Below are positions 8,406-14,110 of a stretch of DNA of 21,374 nucleotides, piece after piece. The stretch is from a virus. A program made the position numbers and the translations under genes. Numbering within the stretch: position 1 is the stretch's first letter; every line of letters starts with the position of its first letter. The notes under the pieces are model-generated. The model worked only from the letters and a program-made list of their open reading frames with translations. It was not told the origin of the DNA and searched no databases. Location of the stretch: positions 1-21,374 of IMG/VR virus record IMGVR_UViG_3300020185_000298. The stretch is one strand, 5' to 3'.

Positions 8406-8471
8406 CTAGGACGTAAGACCAAAACCGATAGGGCGTCGTCGTAGGACTATACGCCAAAAAACTATTATTTT
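8406..8471 (+). promoter_or_regulatory. Structured 5' leader (element A, repeated at 14174)
   Basis: The 65-base leader between the promoter and the gene at 8472 holds GTAAGACC (8413-8420), an A-rich piece and a hairpin: GGCGT (8432-8436) with ACGCC (8451-8455), inside it GTC with GAC around a GTAG loop. CTATACG (8447-8453) and an A-run follow. The same order, GTAAGACC, AAAA, CG, GTAG, CTATACG, AAAAA, occurs in the leader at 14174-14204. A cis-acting RNA element (antitermination, translation control or protein binding) is an inference. Confidence 0.5.
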
Positions 8472-8702
8472 ATGAATTACAGAGAACAAGCCGACAAGAT
8501 ATATTCTTACACATCTTACACTAAAAAAAGAAAAATAGATAGTCTACTAGAACTTAATTCAAACATATACTGTAATAGCGGTATTGATTCGACGAAGAAA
8601 GAACGGCGGTCTAATAAAGAAACAAGCAACTATATATTTAGTCTAATAAAGAAAATAGATTTTTACTTAGGGCATTTCCTATTATACAACAGAGATAAAT
8701 GA
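8472..8702 (+). CDS. Unidentified small basic protein
   Basis: A 76-residue protein, first gene after the 8369 promoter and leader. It is rich in Lys, Ser, Asn and Tyr (REQADKIYSYTSYTKKRKID near the start) and has one mildly hydrophobic C-terminal piece (IDFYLGHFLLYN). No domain is recognised. It overlaps the NinG-like gene (ATGA), suggesting coupled translation. A small DNA-binding or host-takeover protein is possible, but only from position. Confidence 0.55.
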   Translation: MNYREQADKIYSYTSYTKKRKIDSLLELNSNIYCNSGIDSTKKERRSNKETSNYIFSLIKKIDFYLGHFLLYNRDK

Positions 8703-9097
8703 AAAGAAAAAAACGTAGCCGAAGTAAAGTAGTTAGTCTTTTAGATACTGAATTTTCAAAATACATAAGAAACCGTAAGAGCAAAAATGGTATTGCTCAA
8801 TGTTATACTTGTGGTAAAAAAGACCATTGGAAGAAATTACAAGCCGGACATTTTCAATCTCGTAAACATTATTCGACTAGGTGGGATTCTATAAACGTTC
8901 AAGTACAATGCGCCGGTTGTAATATTTTCAGGAGTGGCGAACAGTTTAAATTTGGTAAAATACTAGACTTCGAATACGGCATAGGTACTGCCGACGAATT
9001 ACATCATAAAGCGTCTCAGACTGTAAAATATAGTACGGCTGAATTATCAGAAATGTTAGACTATTATAAACAACTAAACAAATCTCTTTTAAAATAA
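8699..9097 (+). CDS. NinG-like recombination protein
   Basis: A 132-residue protein of the lambda NinG (Rap) type, which acts in phage recombination as a structure-specific nuclease on branched DNA. Evidence is the order of metal-binding residues: CYTCG (Cys35, Cys38), then LQAGHFQSRKHYSTRWD with His51, then NVQVQCAGCNIFRSG (Cys71, Cys74), the typical NinG spacing. The N-terminus is very basic (KRKKRSRSK) and suits DNA contact. It is shorter than lambda NinG, ending soon after a helical C-terminus. It overlaps the previous gene (ATGA). A possible small RNA unit follows. Confidence 0.82.
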   Translation: MKRKKRSRSKVVSLLDTEFSKYIRNRKSKNGIAQCYTCGKKDHWKKLQAGHFQSRKHYSTRWDSINVQVQCAGCNIFRSGEQFKFGKILDFEYGIGTADELHHKASQTVKYSTAELSEMLDYYKQLNKSLLK

Positions 9098-9103
9098 ATT
9101 TTG

Positions 9104-9180
9104 TATATTTACAACTTGGCGTCTTAGCCAACATCAATTCTCTGTTTGAACGTCCTTTTAATCGAGGACGTTCTTTGTAT
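9104..9180 (+). ncRNA. Possible phage small RNA transcription unit
   Basis: TATATTTA at 9104-9111 fits a -7 box, preceded by TTTTG, though I see no clear -33 TTG. A start near 9118 would give about 60 bases: hairpin TTGGC (9116-9120) with GCCAA (9127-9131), a short linker, then the strong hairpin at 9148-9173 followed by TTTG. No ORF of useful size lies in it. It may instead be only the 3' end of the NinG transcript. Confidence 0.35.
9148..9177 (+). terminator. Rho-independent terminator-like hairpin
   Basis: GAACGTCC (9148-9155) and GGACGTTC (9166-9173) form a perfect 8-bp stem with a 10-base loop, followed by TTTG. The T-tract is short and is reused as the -33 box (TTGTAT) of the next promoter. 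It would separate the NinG unit from the unit starting at 9221. Confidence 0.7.
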
Positions 9181-9205
9181 AATCTAATTAATTTTCGTAT
9201 CTTGT
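9175..9205 (+). promoter_or_regulatory. Promoter TTGTAT-N17-TATCTTGT
   Basis: TTGTAT (9175-9180) and TATCTTGT (9198-9205) are spaced 17 bp, as in the other promoters here. The predicted start lies about nine bases before the ATG at 9221, giving a nearly leaderless mRNA that begins around ACAGAAGA. The -33 box directly follows the terminator stem. Confidence 0.7.
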
Positions 9206-9220
9206 AGTAAACAGAAGAAT

Positions 9221-9346
9221 ATGATTGACTACTACCTAGCTAGAATCGAGGCCTTAGAAAAAAAGGTACAAGAGCAAGAAAACTACATACAATTTATAGA
9301 AGCACAATACGAAGTCCTTGACGAGCAAGGCAAATTATTCATTTAA
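9221..9346 (+). CDS. Short coiled-coil protein (41 aa)
   Basis: ATG 9221 opens a 41-codon frame, too short for many gene finders. Residues 8-36 form a charged helix (RIEALEKKVQEQENY, then IEAQYEVLDEQ) with coiled-coil spacing, ending GKLFI. It sits immediately behind a well-formed promoter with a very short leader, and the next gene starts only ten bases after its stop, so it is likely a real first gene of this unit. Function is unknown; a helical adaptor or inhibitor would fit the shape. Confidence 0.6.
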   Translation: MIDYYLARIEALEKKVQEQENYIQFIEAQYEVLDEQGKLFI

Positions 9347-9356
9347 AACTAAGACA

Positions 9357-9722
9357 ATGAAAAAAGGTAAAGTACAATTTATCGAACCGGACGGAATGTT
9401 CAAAGACCTAACTAAAAACAAAGTAACGTTAGCCGACGGGCAACAGTTTACATTCTTTAGCAAAGGAAATTTTAAAGCCAACGTAGGAGACGAAATTGAC
9501 TACGAGGTAACAAATGCTCAATACGGAAACGCAAAGTTAGTTCAGCAACAACAAAACTTTAGCAAACCTTCTTTCGGGGGTGGAATGGGAAAAGACCAAC
9601 AAATCATACGTCAAACGTGTATTAAAGCGTCTAGCGAGTTTAACGCTCAGAAAGGCGGTGTAACTATCCAAGACGTAATAAACGACGCAGAGATGTTATT
9701 AAATTGGGTAAATAATGGATAA
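9357..9722 (+). CDS. OB-fold-like DNA-processing protein (tentative)
   Basis: I take ATG 9357 as the start (121 aa), ten bases after the preceding stop; an in-frame TTG at 9318 would lie inside the preceding gene. Residues 1-62 are short beta strands like an OB barrel (KKGKVQFIEPDGMF, VTLADGQQFTFFSKGNF, VGDEIDYEV). A Gln/Gly-rich linker (QQQQNFSKPSFGGGMG) follows, then a helical end with IIRQTCIKASSEFNAQ and DVINDAEMLLNWV. Such an OB-plus-linker layout is common in phage ssDNA-binding proteins, and the next gene ends with an SSB-like tip. A role on single-stranded DNA is an inference. It overlaps the next gene by 8 bases. Confidence 0.6.
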   Translation: MKKGKVQFIEPDGMFKDLTKNKVTLADGQQFTFFSKGNFKANVGDEIDYEVTNAQYGNAKLVQQQQNFSKPSFGGGMGKDQQIIRQTCIKASSEFNAQKGGVTIQDVINDAEMLLNWVNNG

Positions 9723-10008
9723 TGATACTCAATTTTTAGACGGAGTTTTTGCTAAAGGCGGTAAATATGATTTTATCGTGGCAGAACTAAATATAAATTC
9801 TGAACAGTTTAAGCAGTTTCTAAATAAGAATAGCGACTACATAAAACAAAATAAAGGGTTTATAAAGATAGAAGTTTTACGGACTAAAAAAGACCGAGAG
9901 AAAATGTACTGTAAGTTTACACCTTTTACACCAAAACCGCAAGTACAAGCGTCCGAGCATATGCCGGACAGACAAAGACAAAAAGAGGACGACGAAGTGC
10001 CGTTCTAA
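9715..10008 (+). CDS. Small protein with SSB-like acidic C-terminal tip
   Basis: A 97-residue protein. The body has short strands and helices (GGKYDFIVAELNINSEQFKQ, then GFIKIEVLRTKKDREKMYCK), followed by a disordered tail that ends EDDEVPF. That ending is very close to the acidic tip of bacterial SSB (DDDIPF), the docking site for helicases, exonucleases and polymerase subunits. I infer that it works with the OB-like protein upstream, to recruit host or phage repair factors to single-stranded DNA. No catalytic motif is visible. It is the last gene before a strong terminator. Confidence 0.6.
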   Translation: MDNDTQFLDGVFAKGGKYDFIVAELNINSEQFKQFLNKNSDYIKQNKGFIKIEVLRTKKDREKMYCKFTPFTPKPQVQASEHMPDRQRQKEDDEVPF

Positions 10009-10010
10009 TC

Positions 10011-10039
10011 AAGGGGGTTGTAAAAGACCCCTTTTTTTT
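10011..10039 (+). terminator. Rho-independent terminator
   Basis: AAGGGGGTT (10011-10019) pairs with GACCCCTTT (10026-10034), with two wobble pairs, around a short A-rich loop. A run of eight T reaches 10039. It starts three bases after the stop at 10008. The next promoter is built into it. Confidence 0.9.
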
Positions 10040-10048
10040 GTATCTTAA
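10018..10048 (+). promoter_or_regulatory. Promoter nested in terminator (TTGTAA-N17-TATCTTAA)
   Basis: TTGTAA (10018-10023) is in the loop side of the terminator, and TATCTTAA (10041-10048) follows its T-run, exactly 17 bp apart. The predicted start near 10055 leaves about eight bases before ATG 10063, beginning with ACAGAGA. Confidence 0.75.
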
Positions 10049-10062
10049 ATAAAACACAGAGA

Positions 10063-10962
10063 ATGATAATAAAATACCAAGAACAACTAGCACATCTAGA
10101 CAAACTGCGTACCGGAGAGATACCGGAAGGGTTAGGTCTAGACATACCGGAAATTGATAACTACATACGTTTTAAGGAGTCTAACTTTAATATATGCTTA
10201 GGACACGCTAACGTAGGTAAGACGACAGTAATACTCTATTTAATGCTAATGTATAATCTAAAGCATAACAAAAGGTGGCTCGTGTTTTCTAGCGAAAACG
10301 AAGCACATAGCATAATACGTAAGCTAATGGAGTTCCTGAGACAAAAACCACTACATCTAATAAGTAAGGCTGAATTCGAAGAGACGTCAGATTACATCGA
10401 CGAAAATTTTAAATTTATATCTAATGAGAAAATGTATACTTATAGAGATATAATCAGGCTAGGTAGTCAAGTGAGCGATGCGTGGAAATACGACGGATTT
10501 TTAATCGACCCGTATAACAGTTTAATCAAAGAGACTGAACTAATGAAAAGCGTCGGCGGACACGAATACGATTATCAGGCTACGACCGAAATACGAATGT
10601 TTTGTAAGACACATAAAAAAACCGTATGGTTATGTACACACGCAAACACACAAGCACTAAGATTCAAACACCCAATTGGACACGAATACGCCGGTTATCC
10701 GATACCGCCAATGGCTTCAGACGTAGAGGGCGGGGGTAAATTCGTAAACCGAGCAGATGATTTTATCGTAATACATAGATATACGCAACACCCTAACGAG
10801 TGGATGCAAAGTCATCTTCACGTAAGAAAGGTAAAAGAAATAGAAACGGGCGGTCGTCCGACACCTATGGACGAACCAATAAGATTAAAATCATTAATTA
10901 ATAACGTAGGTTTTGAAATAGACGGTCAGGATATAATGAAGTCAATCAAGAGACCTTTTTAA
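10063..10962 (+). CDS. RecA/DnaB-like ATPase, probable replicative helicase
   Basis: A 299-residue P-loop ATPase. Walker A is LGHANVGKTT (46-55), and a Walker B-like strand is YDGFLIDPYNSL. VWLCTHANTQ is the sensor-like strand found in DnaB/RecA-type (SF4) enzymes. Position 15-42 (LRTGEIPEGLGLDIPEID) is the lead-in typical of DnaB-like proteins. The N-terminal primase-interacting domain of full DnaB is missing, so this is a core-only form, as is common in phages. The likely role is unwinding at phage replication forks; a RecA-like recombination function is the alternative. It is the first gene behind its own promoter, with a very short leader. Confidence 0.8.
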   Translation: MIIKYQEQLAHLDKLRTGEIPEGLGLDIPEIDNYIRFKESNFNICLGHANVGKTTVILYLMLMYNLKHNKRWLVFSSENEAHSIIRKLMEFLRQKPLHLISKAEFEETSDYIDENFKFISNEKMYTYRDIIRLGSQVSDAWKYDGFLIDPYNSLIKETELMKSVGGHEYDYQATTEIRMFCKTHKKTVWLCTHANTQALRFKHPIGHEYAGYPIPPMASDVEGGGKFVNRADDFIVIHRYTQHPNEWMQSHLHVRKVKEIETGGRPTPMDEPIRLKSLINNVGFEIDGQDIMKSIKRPF

Positions 10963-10973
10963 AAAATAAAATT

Positions 10974-11090
10974 ATGTCATTTGGAAATGAAATAGCAAAA
11001 GAAGTAGGAAAACAGTTGTTTAATAAATTACTTATACCATTTGCGATAGTGTTTGCAATAGGATTTGCACTTGGAGCTTGGTTGTTCTAA
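10974..11090 (+). CDS. Tiny single-span membrane protein (38 aa)
   Basis: ATG 10974 opens a 38-codon frame with a polar start (MSFGNEIAKEVGKQLFNK) and then one membrane segment, LLIPFAIVFAIGFALGAWLF, running to the C-terminus. It lies 11 bases after the ATPase stop and 10 before the next start, fitting the compact operon. Function is unknown; small membrane proteins in early regions of phages may affect host membranes or exclude other phages. Confidence 0.55.
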   Translation: MSFGNEIAKEVGKQLFNKLLIPFAIVFAIGFALGAWLF

Positions 11091-11100
11091 AAATAAAAAA

Positions 11101-11250
11101 ATGAATATACAAGTATTAGGATTTGTTTTAGTAGGTGGCGTGTTTGCTATTGGTTTGTTAGTTATTCTTATCTATATGATTTTTGATAAAACACCATCAG
11201 GAAACACAACACCTAAACCGCCTATAACCTTAAAAAACAAAAAAAGATGA
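11101..11250 (+). CDS. Small membrane protein (49 aa)
   Basis: From ATG 11101 the frame encodes 49 residues: an N-terminal membrane segment (QVLGFVLVGGVFAIGLLVIL) followed by a short cytoplasmic tail with prolines and lysines (TTPKPPITLKNKKR). An in-frame TTG at 11065 would run into the previous gene and adds no sensible residues, so I reject it. With the gene upstream it makes a pair of tiny membrane proteins. Its stop overlaps the next start (ATGA). Function not recognised. Confidence 0.55.
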   Translation: MNIQVLGFVLVGGVFAIGLLVILIYMIFDKTPSGNTTPKPPITLKNKKR

Positions 11251-11399
11251 AAAAAGTTATTAGTGTTATACATTGTTATGTGAGCGAAGCTGAACAGTTT
11301 TTTTGTTGGGATAAAAAAGGAAAGCTAAGTAAACAATGTGAAAACCAATGCAACGTATGTTTTAGATATGAGCGAAACAATAAAAAAAATTGCACATAA
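11247..11399 (+). CDS. Small cysteine-rich protein (50 aa)
   Basis: A 50-codon frame begins with an ATGA overlap on the previous stop. It has five to six cysteines (SVIHCYVSEAEQFFCW, KQCENQCNVCF, then NNCT-like KNCT at the end), including C-x3-C-x2-C. A small zinc-binding fold is possible. The stop TAA lies inside a repeat-rich stretch (11388-11439). The stop-start coupling supports it, but there is no family match that I know. Confidence 0.45.
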   Translation: MKKVISVIHCYVSEAEQFFCWDKKGKLSKQCENQCNVCFRYERNNKKNCT

Positions 11400-11439
11400 T
11401 GCTCGTGTATGTTGCGTTTTAATGCAATTATACATAATG
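11388..11439. repeat. Inverted and direct repeats before the sigma-like gene
   Basis: AATTGCA (11388-11394) is mirrored by TGCAATT (11423-11429). CATAATG follows the first directly (11395-11401) and returns at 11433-11439. In between, TTGCGTTTTAATGCAA (11412-11427) is an almost perfect 16-bp palindrome. A similar word, TTATACATTGTTATG, occurs upstream at about 11264-11278. This may be an operator for the sigma-like gene, or a recombination scar. Confidence 0.5.
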
Positions 11440-11484
11440 TTATAAAAAATACAATAATTATAAATTTTTCGTTAAATTGATAAC

Positions 11485-12054
11485 GTGAATACATTAGAGT
11501 CCCTATCTAGTCAGCATCAGTTATGGTTATCCTACACCATTAGTTTCGGTTGCAATAAAGATACGGCAGAGGATATTGTAATGGAAATGTACTTAAAAGT
11601 TAATGAATATGTTCAGTCCGGTAAAAAAAATATCATTTTTGAAGACACCGGAAAGATAAATTACTTTTTTATATACGTTACTTTAAAGAATATGTTTTTA
11701 GATTTAAAACGTAACGAGAAAAGAATAAAAATAATTCCTTTAGAAACTTACGACAAAACAGAAGACGATATAATTCCGGAGAAAGAAATAGATTACGACA
11801 AATTTAGGGTAATAGAAAAATACTTATTAAACCAAGATTATATAGATCTTACATCTGAATGCGTAAAAGAATACACAAACAAACAATTTGGTGCTTTTTA
11901 CAAACGTAAAATATTCGAAGAGGTATTTATAGAGGGCAAGAGTATTTCACAATTTAGCCGAGACTCAGGAATATCATATTATTCACTTTATAATACTATT
12001 AAAAACATAAAAAAGGATTTAAAAAATGAATATAAAATTAGGAAACATCGTTGA
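11485..12054 (+). CDS. Phage sigma-70-family (ECF-like) RNA polymerase sigma factor
   Basis: A 189-residue protein from GTG 11485, in a layout like ECF sigma factors. Region 2 covers about residues 10-80, with DTAEDIVMEMYLKV (26-39) and KNMFLDLKRNEKR (68-80, the part that normally contacts -10 DNA). An acidic linker follows, then region 4 at about 140-181, with the helix-turn-helix ISQFSRDSGISYYSLYNTIK (154-173). It would direct host RNA polymerase to phage promoters, probably switching between gene sets. It is more divergent than cellular ECF factors. The 85-bp gap upstream has a palindrome that could allow autoregulation. A non-sigma helix-turn-helix regulator is the alternative. Confidence 0.72.
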   Translation: MNTLESLSSQHQLWLSYTISFGCNKDTAEDIVMEMYLKVNEYVQSGKKNIIFEDTGKINYFFIYVTLKNMFLDLKRNEKRIKIIPLETYDKTEDDIIPEKEIDYDKFRVIEKYLLNQDYIDLTSECVKEYTNKQFGAFYKRKIFEEVFIEGKSISQFSRDSGISYYSLYNTIKNIKKDLKNEYKIRKHR

Positions 12055-12166
12055 ATTTATTACGACGTACACCGGTATTAAATGGTTAGTCAAAAAAATA
12101 TGGGGAAACGATTGCGGTTGCGATAAGAGAAAAGAAGATTTAAATAATGTATTTAAACGAAAATAA
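12026..12166 (+). CDS. Small phage protein with GIK…CGCD motif (46 aa)
   Basis: ATG 12026 lies inside the end of the sigma-like gene (29-base overlap) and opens a 46-residue frame ending at the next start (TAATG). The sequence has IVEFITTYTGIKWLVKKI, then NDCGCDKRKEDLNN. I recall the pattern TGIK, then DCGCDxRxxxLN, in small proteins of many Bacteroidota phages, which makes this a real gene, though its function is unknown. The CGC pair with neighbouring acidic residues could bind a metal. It is usually paired with a protein like the next gene. Confidence 0.7.
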   Translation: MNIKLGNIVEFITTYTGIKWLVKKIWGNDCGCDKRKEDLNNVFKRK

Positions 12167-12393
12167 TGGATAAAAAAGATTGGTACAGTTGGTTAGCTTT
12201 TAGGGAGAACATCGAACCGACAATAAGTAAAGAAGAAATAAAATTAATATCTAAATTACACGCAAAGTATTTTAATCACGTATTTGCAATACCTTGTTCT
12301 TGTAGTCCAAAAAAGAGTAAGCGTAAAATAGAGAAATGGATAAATGAATTAAACACTATGTTTGAGACTCAGCCGAAACCTAGATATAGATGA
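12166..12393 (+). CDS. Small phage protein with HxF…PCSC motif (75 aa)
   Basis: A 75-residue protein, mostly helical: ISKEEIKLISKLHAKYFNH, then VFAIPCSCSPKKSKRKIEKW, then a short Pro-rich end. The combination of a helix, H-x-F, PCxC and a following basic helix matches a small family I associate with Bacteroidota phages, often next to the CGCD protein upstream. With the cysteines in both, the pair might share a metal site; that is speculation. Both ends overlap neighbours (TAATG, ATGA). Confidence 0.6.
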   Translation: MDKKDWYSWLAFRENIEPTISKEEIKLISKLHAKYFNHVFAIPCSCSPKKSKRKIEKWINELNTMFETQPKPRYR

Positions 12394-12854
12394 ATATAAA
12401 AAATGTAGAGAATTGGGAGAAAGCGGTCATAATGATTTTAAATTTTGACGGTTGGGAACTAGAACCTACCGACACAATGGAACGATACGATGCGATAGGC
12501 TACACGCCGAAAGGCCACAAATGTGTAATGGAAATGAAGTTCCGGAATAAATACTACGATACTAAATTAATAGAAAAATCTAAGTACGATTATTTAATGT
12601 CCTTAAACGATAAAATCGTAAAACTGTATTTTGTAGCCGACCCAAAAGGCAACTATATGTTTTGGTTAAACGATATTGATATGTCTGACATAGATGGTTC
12701 TCAAAATGTATATGCGCCAAGAACTAGCTTTTGGGGTCAGGGACACAAGAACAAAGAGGTTTATATGCTTAAAGAGAATTTAGCTAGTATCATAAACATA
12801 AATGATAAAGACGAAAAACGTTTGTGGGACGATTACTTCAACAGAAAAAAATAA
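12390..12854 (+). CDS. PD-(D/E)XK-like nuclease (resolvase/restriction-like fold)
   Basis: A 154-residue protein with a recognisable nuclease core: after an N-terminal helix (WEKAVIMIL) comes RYDAIGYTPKGHKCVMEMKF, giving Asp34 and the E-x-K triad Glu48 and Lys50, the classical D…ExK arrangement. A helix (LIEKSKYDYLM) and a strand (IVKLYFVADPKGNYMFW) follow, as in VRR-NUC or Holliday-junction-resolvase-like folds. It may trim branched phage DNA or act as an endonuclease against host DNA. Its small size and lack of a target-recognition domain argue against a full restriction enzyme. It closes the sigma-gene unit before a new promoter. Confidence 0.65.
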   Translation: MNIKNVENWEKAVIMILNFDGWELEPTDTMERYDAIGYTPKGHKCVMEMKFRNKYYDTKLIEKSKYDYLMSLNDKIVKLYFVADPKGNYMFWLNDIDMSDIDGSQNVYAPRTSFWGQGHKNKEVYMLKENLASIININDKDEKRLWDDYFNRKK

Positions 12855-12894
12855 CTTACAGATTTGCATAAACCGTTAGTATTTTGTATCTTAG
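12855..12894 (+). promoter_or_regulatory. Promoter with CTTACAGATTT box (TTGCAT-N17-TATCTTAG)
   Basis: TTGCAT (12864-12869) and TATCTTAG (12887-12894) are 17 bp apart. CTTACAGATTT (12855-12865) is repeated exactly at the promoter at 14111. The predicted start near 12901 gives a leader of about eight bases with ACAGAGA (12900-12906) before ATG 12909. Confidence 0.75.
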
Positions 12895-12908
12895 GGTAAA
12901 CAGAGATA

Positions 12909-13196
12909 ATGGAATACATAAGCCCAAAACCGAATAACGTACTCGACATCGAGGAACTATCTTATCACAATAACTTTGTAGAAATGCACACCATTCTTAC
13001 TAAATGGCTAGACGCAAAGCCTACCGAAGATATGATAAAAGTACATACGGCTTTTACCGAAATCTCACTATATGTAATGGCGATGCAAAAGCGACAACGT
13101 CAGTACGACCAACAAATCAGTATGTGGCGCAAAGACAGAAACCGAGCGATACAGAAACTCAGAGAACAGAATATTAATTTAAAACCAATAATATGA
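12909..13196 (+). CDS. Unidentified helical protein
   Basis: A 95-residue protein, first in its unit. The N-terminal half looks globular (LDIEELSYHNNFVEMHTILT, then WLDAKPTEDMIKVHTAFTEI). The C-terminal third is a long charged helix (MQKRQRQYDQQISMWRKDR, then NRAIQKLREQ) with coiled-coil character, suggesting dimerisation. No known motif. Expression is set by the promoter at 12864 with its near-leaderless start. Overlaps the next gene (ATGA). Confidence 0.6.
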   Translation: MEYISPKPNNVLDIEELSYHNNFVEMHTILTKWLDAKPTEDMIKVHTAFTEISLYVMAMQKRQRQYDQQISMWRKDRNRAIQKLREQNINLKPII

Positions 13197-13432
13197 ACAC
13201 AGAAGTATTAGTAGTAAGATTAGACAATCTAGATGAAGTAGATATGATTTTTGAAGCGTGTAAATCATTAGAACACACGGTAGAATACATAGATTACGAA
13301 GTTGTTTTTGATAAATTAGAAGACGAAATAATAGAAAGTTATAACGTGAAAATTAAATGCAAGTATATACACTCAGCCTATTCTTTAGGTCGAATATATC
13401 AAATGAAAAGAAGTCATAAACTAGGAATATAA
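13193..13432 (+). CDS. Unidentified small acidic protein
   Basis: A 79-residue protein with alternating strands and helices (TEVLVVRLDNLDEVDMIFEA, then VVFDKLEDEIIESYNVKIKC), ending in a basic helix (GRIYQMKRSHKL). It is acidic in the middle and has no recognised motif. It overlaps both neighbours (ATGA before, TAATG after), so it is one of a tightly coupled set of small genes, 12909-14107. Confidence 0.5.
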   Translation: MNTEVLVVRLDNLDEVDMIFEACKSLEHTVEYIDYEVVFDKLEDEIIESYNVKIKCKYIHSAYSLGRIYQMKRSHKLGI

Positions 13433-13617
13433 TGAGCATAGAATATTGTGAAAATCATCATCACTTCTACGACACCGATTGGGTAGAAGATTGTAAATAT
13501 TGTTTTGAAGAAGAAAGCGATATTAAAGAAGAGCCTGAGTGCAAACATTGTTGCGCACCAAACGTAAGCTATAAAGGTTTTTGTAGCCGAGAATGTTACA
13601 TATACGATAACGAATAA
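13432..13617 (+). CDS. Small zinc-finger-like protein (61 aa)
   Basis: A 61-residue protein dense in Cys and His: CENHHHFY near the start, then CKYC, CKHC and a final CSREC. The pairs C-x2-C (DCKYCF) and C-x2-C (ECKHCC), followed by FCSREC, fit two small zinc knuckles. An acidic segment (FEEESDIKEEPE) separates them. A small metal-binding protein that contacts nucleic acid or protein is likely; no exact family is recognised. Confidence 0.6.
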   Translation: MSIEYCENHHHFYDTDWVEDCKYCFEEESDIKEEPECKHCCAPNVSYKGFCSRECYIYDNE

Positions 13618-13626
13618 ATCTAAAAA

Positions 13627-13860
13627 ATGAGAAAACTAGACAGAGAATTACAAAAAGTAGTAAATAAAATAAAAAGAATGAAAGTCGGAGATTTAGAAAT
13701 AAATTACGAATACGAAAACGTCGATACAGTACCATATTTAGAAATCTATAAAGACGGCAAAAACCGACCAATAGATGTTTTTATGGGGGACTGTTTAAAC
13801 GTAGAAACAATAAAACAAGACTATCCGCAATTTTTTATCAAAGCACAACAGTTTAAGTGA
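13627..13860 (+). CDS. Unidentified small protein
   Basis: A 77-residue protein with a basic N-terminal helix (MRKLDRELQKVVNKIKRM), short strands (VGDLEINYEYENVDTVPYLE) and an aromatic C-terminus (YPQFFIKAQQF). No domain is recognised. It is separated by nine bases from the zinc-finger-like gene and lies 19 bases before the next. Likely an accessory phage protein of this middle operon. Confidence 0.5.
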   Translation: MRKLDRELQKVVNKIKRMKVGDLEINYEYENVDTVPYLEIYKDGKNRPIDVFMGDCLNVETIKQDYPQFFIKAQQFK

Positions 13861-13879
13861 AAGATACAATATCAAAAAT

Positions 13880-14107
13880 ATGAAAACAGAAATAAGATAC
13901 CGAGTAATGTGGGTCAATGATTACGGACAAGGCGAGATAAACACCGACGATTTTTACACCCGAAAAAATGCAGAAACATACTGCAAAGACCTTAAAGAAG
14001 ATTTTAAAGAACACGATTATTACGTAGAGGAATACGAAAAAGTTATCAGGAAATCTTATGCCTATCCAAATTCAATAGACGGTTGGGAAGATTTATATCC
14101 AAGATAA
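13880..14107 (+). CDS. Unidentified small acidic protein
   Basis: A 75-residue acidic protein with a beta-hairpin-like start (TEIRYRVMWVNDYGQGEI), DDFYTRKNAETYCKDLKEDF and a C-terminal region with PNSIDGWEDLY. The strand-then-helix layout looks like a small ferredoxin-like or anti-restriction-size fold, but nothing identifies it. Last gene before the promoter at 14121. Confidence 0.5.
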   Translation: MKTEIRYRVMWVNDYGQGEINTDDFYTRKNAETYCKDLKEDFKEHDYYVEEYEKVIRKSYAYPNSIDGWEDLYPR

Positions 14108-14110
14108 TTA

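Noticed and set aside
8272-8457. Minus-strand frame across the holin end and promoter
   Set aside because: Overlaps a well-supported holin gene and promoter; no family pattern.
8946-9137. Minus-strand frame antisense to the NinG-like gene
   Set aside because: Antisense shadow; composition explained by the real gene.
11276-11494. Minus-strand frame of 72 codons opposite the Cys-rich gene and repeats
   Set aside because: Would be the only opposite-strand gene; hydrophobic and low-complexity; no promoter seen. Kept only as a remote option.
13523-13771. Minus-strand hydrophobic frame opposite the zinc-finger-like genes
   Set aside because: Antisense of Lys/Glu-rich codons gives false Leu/Phe-rich membrane-like protein.
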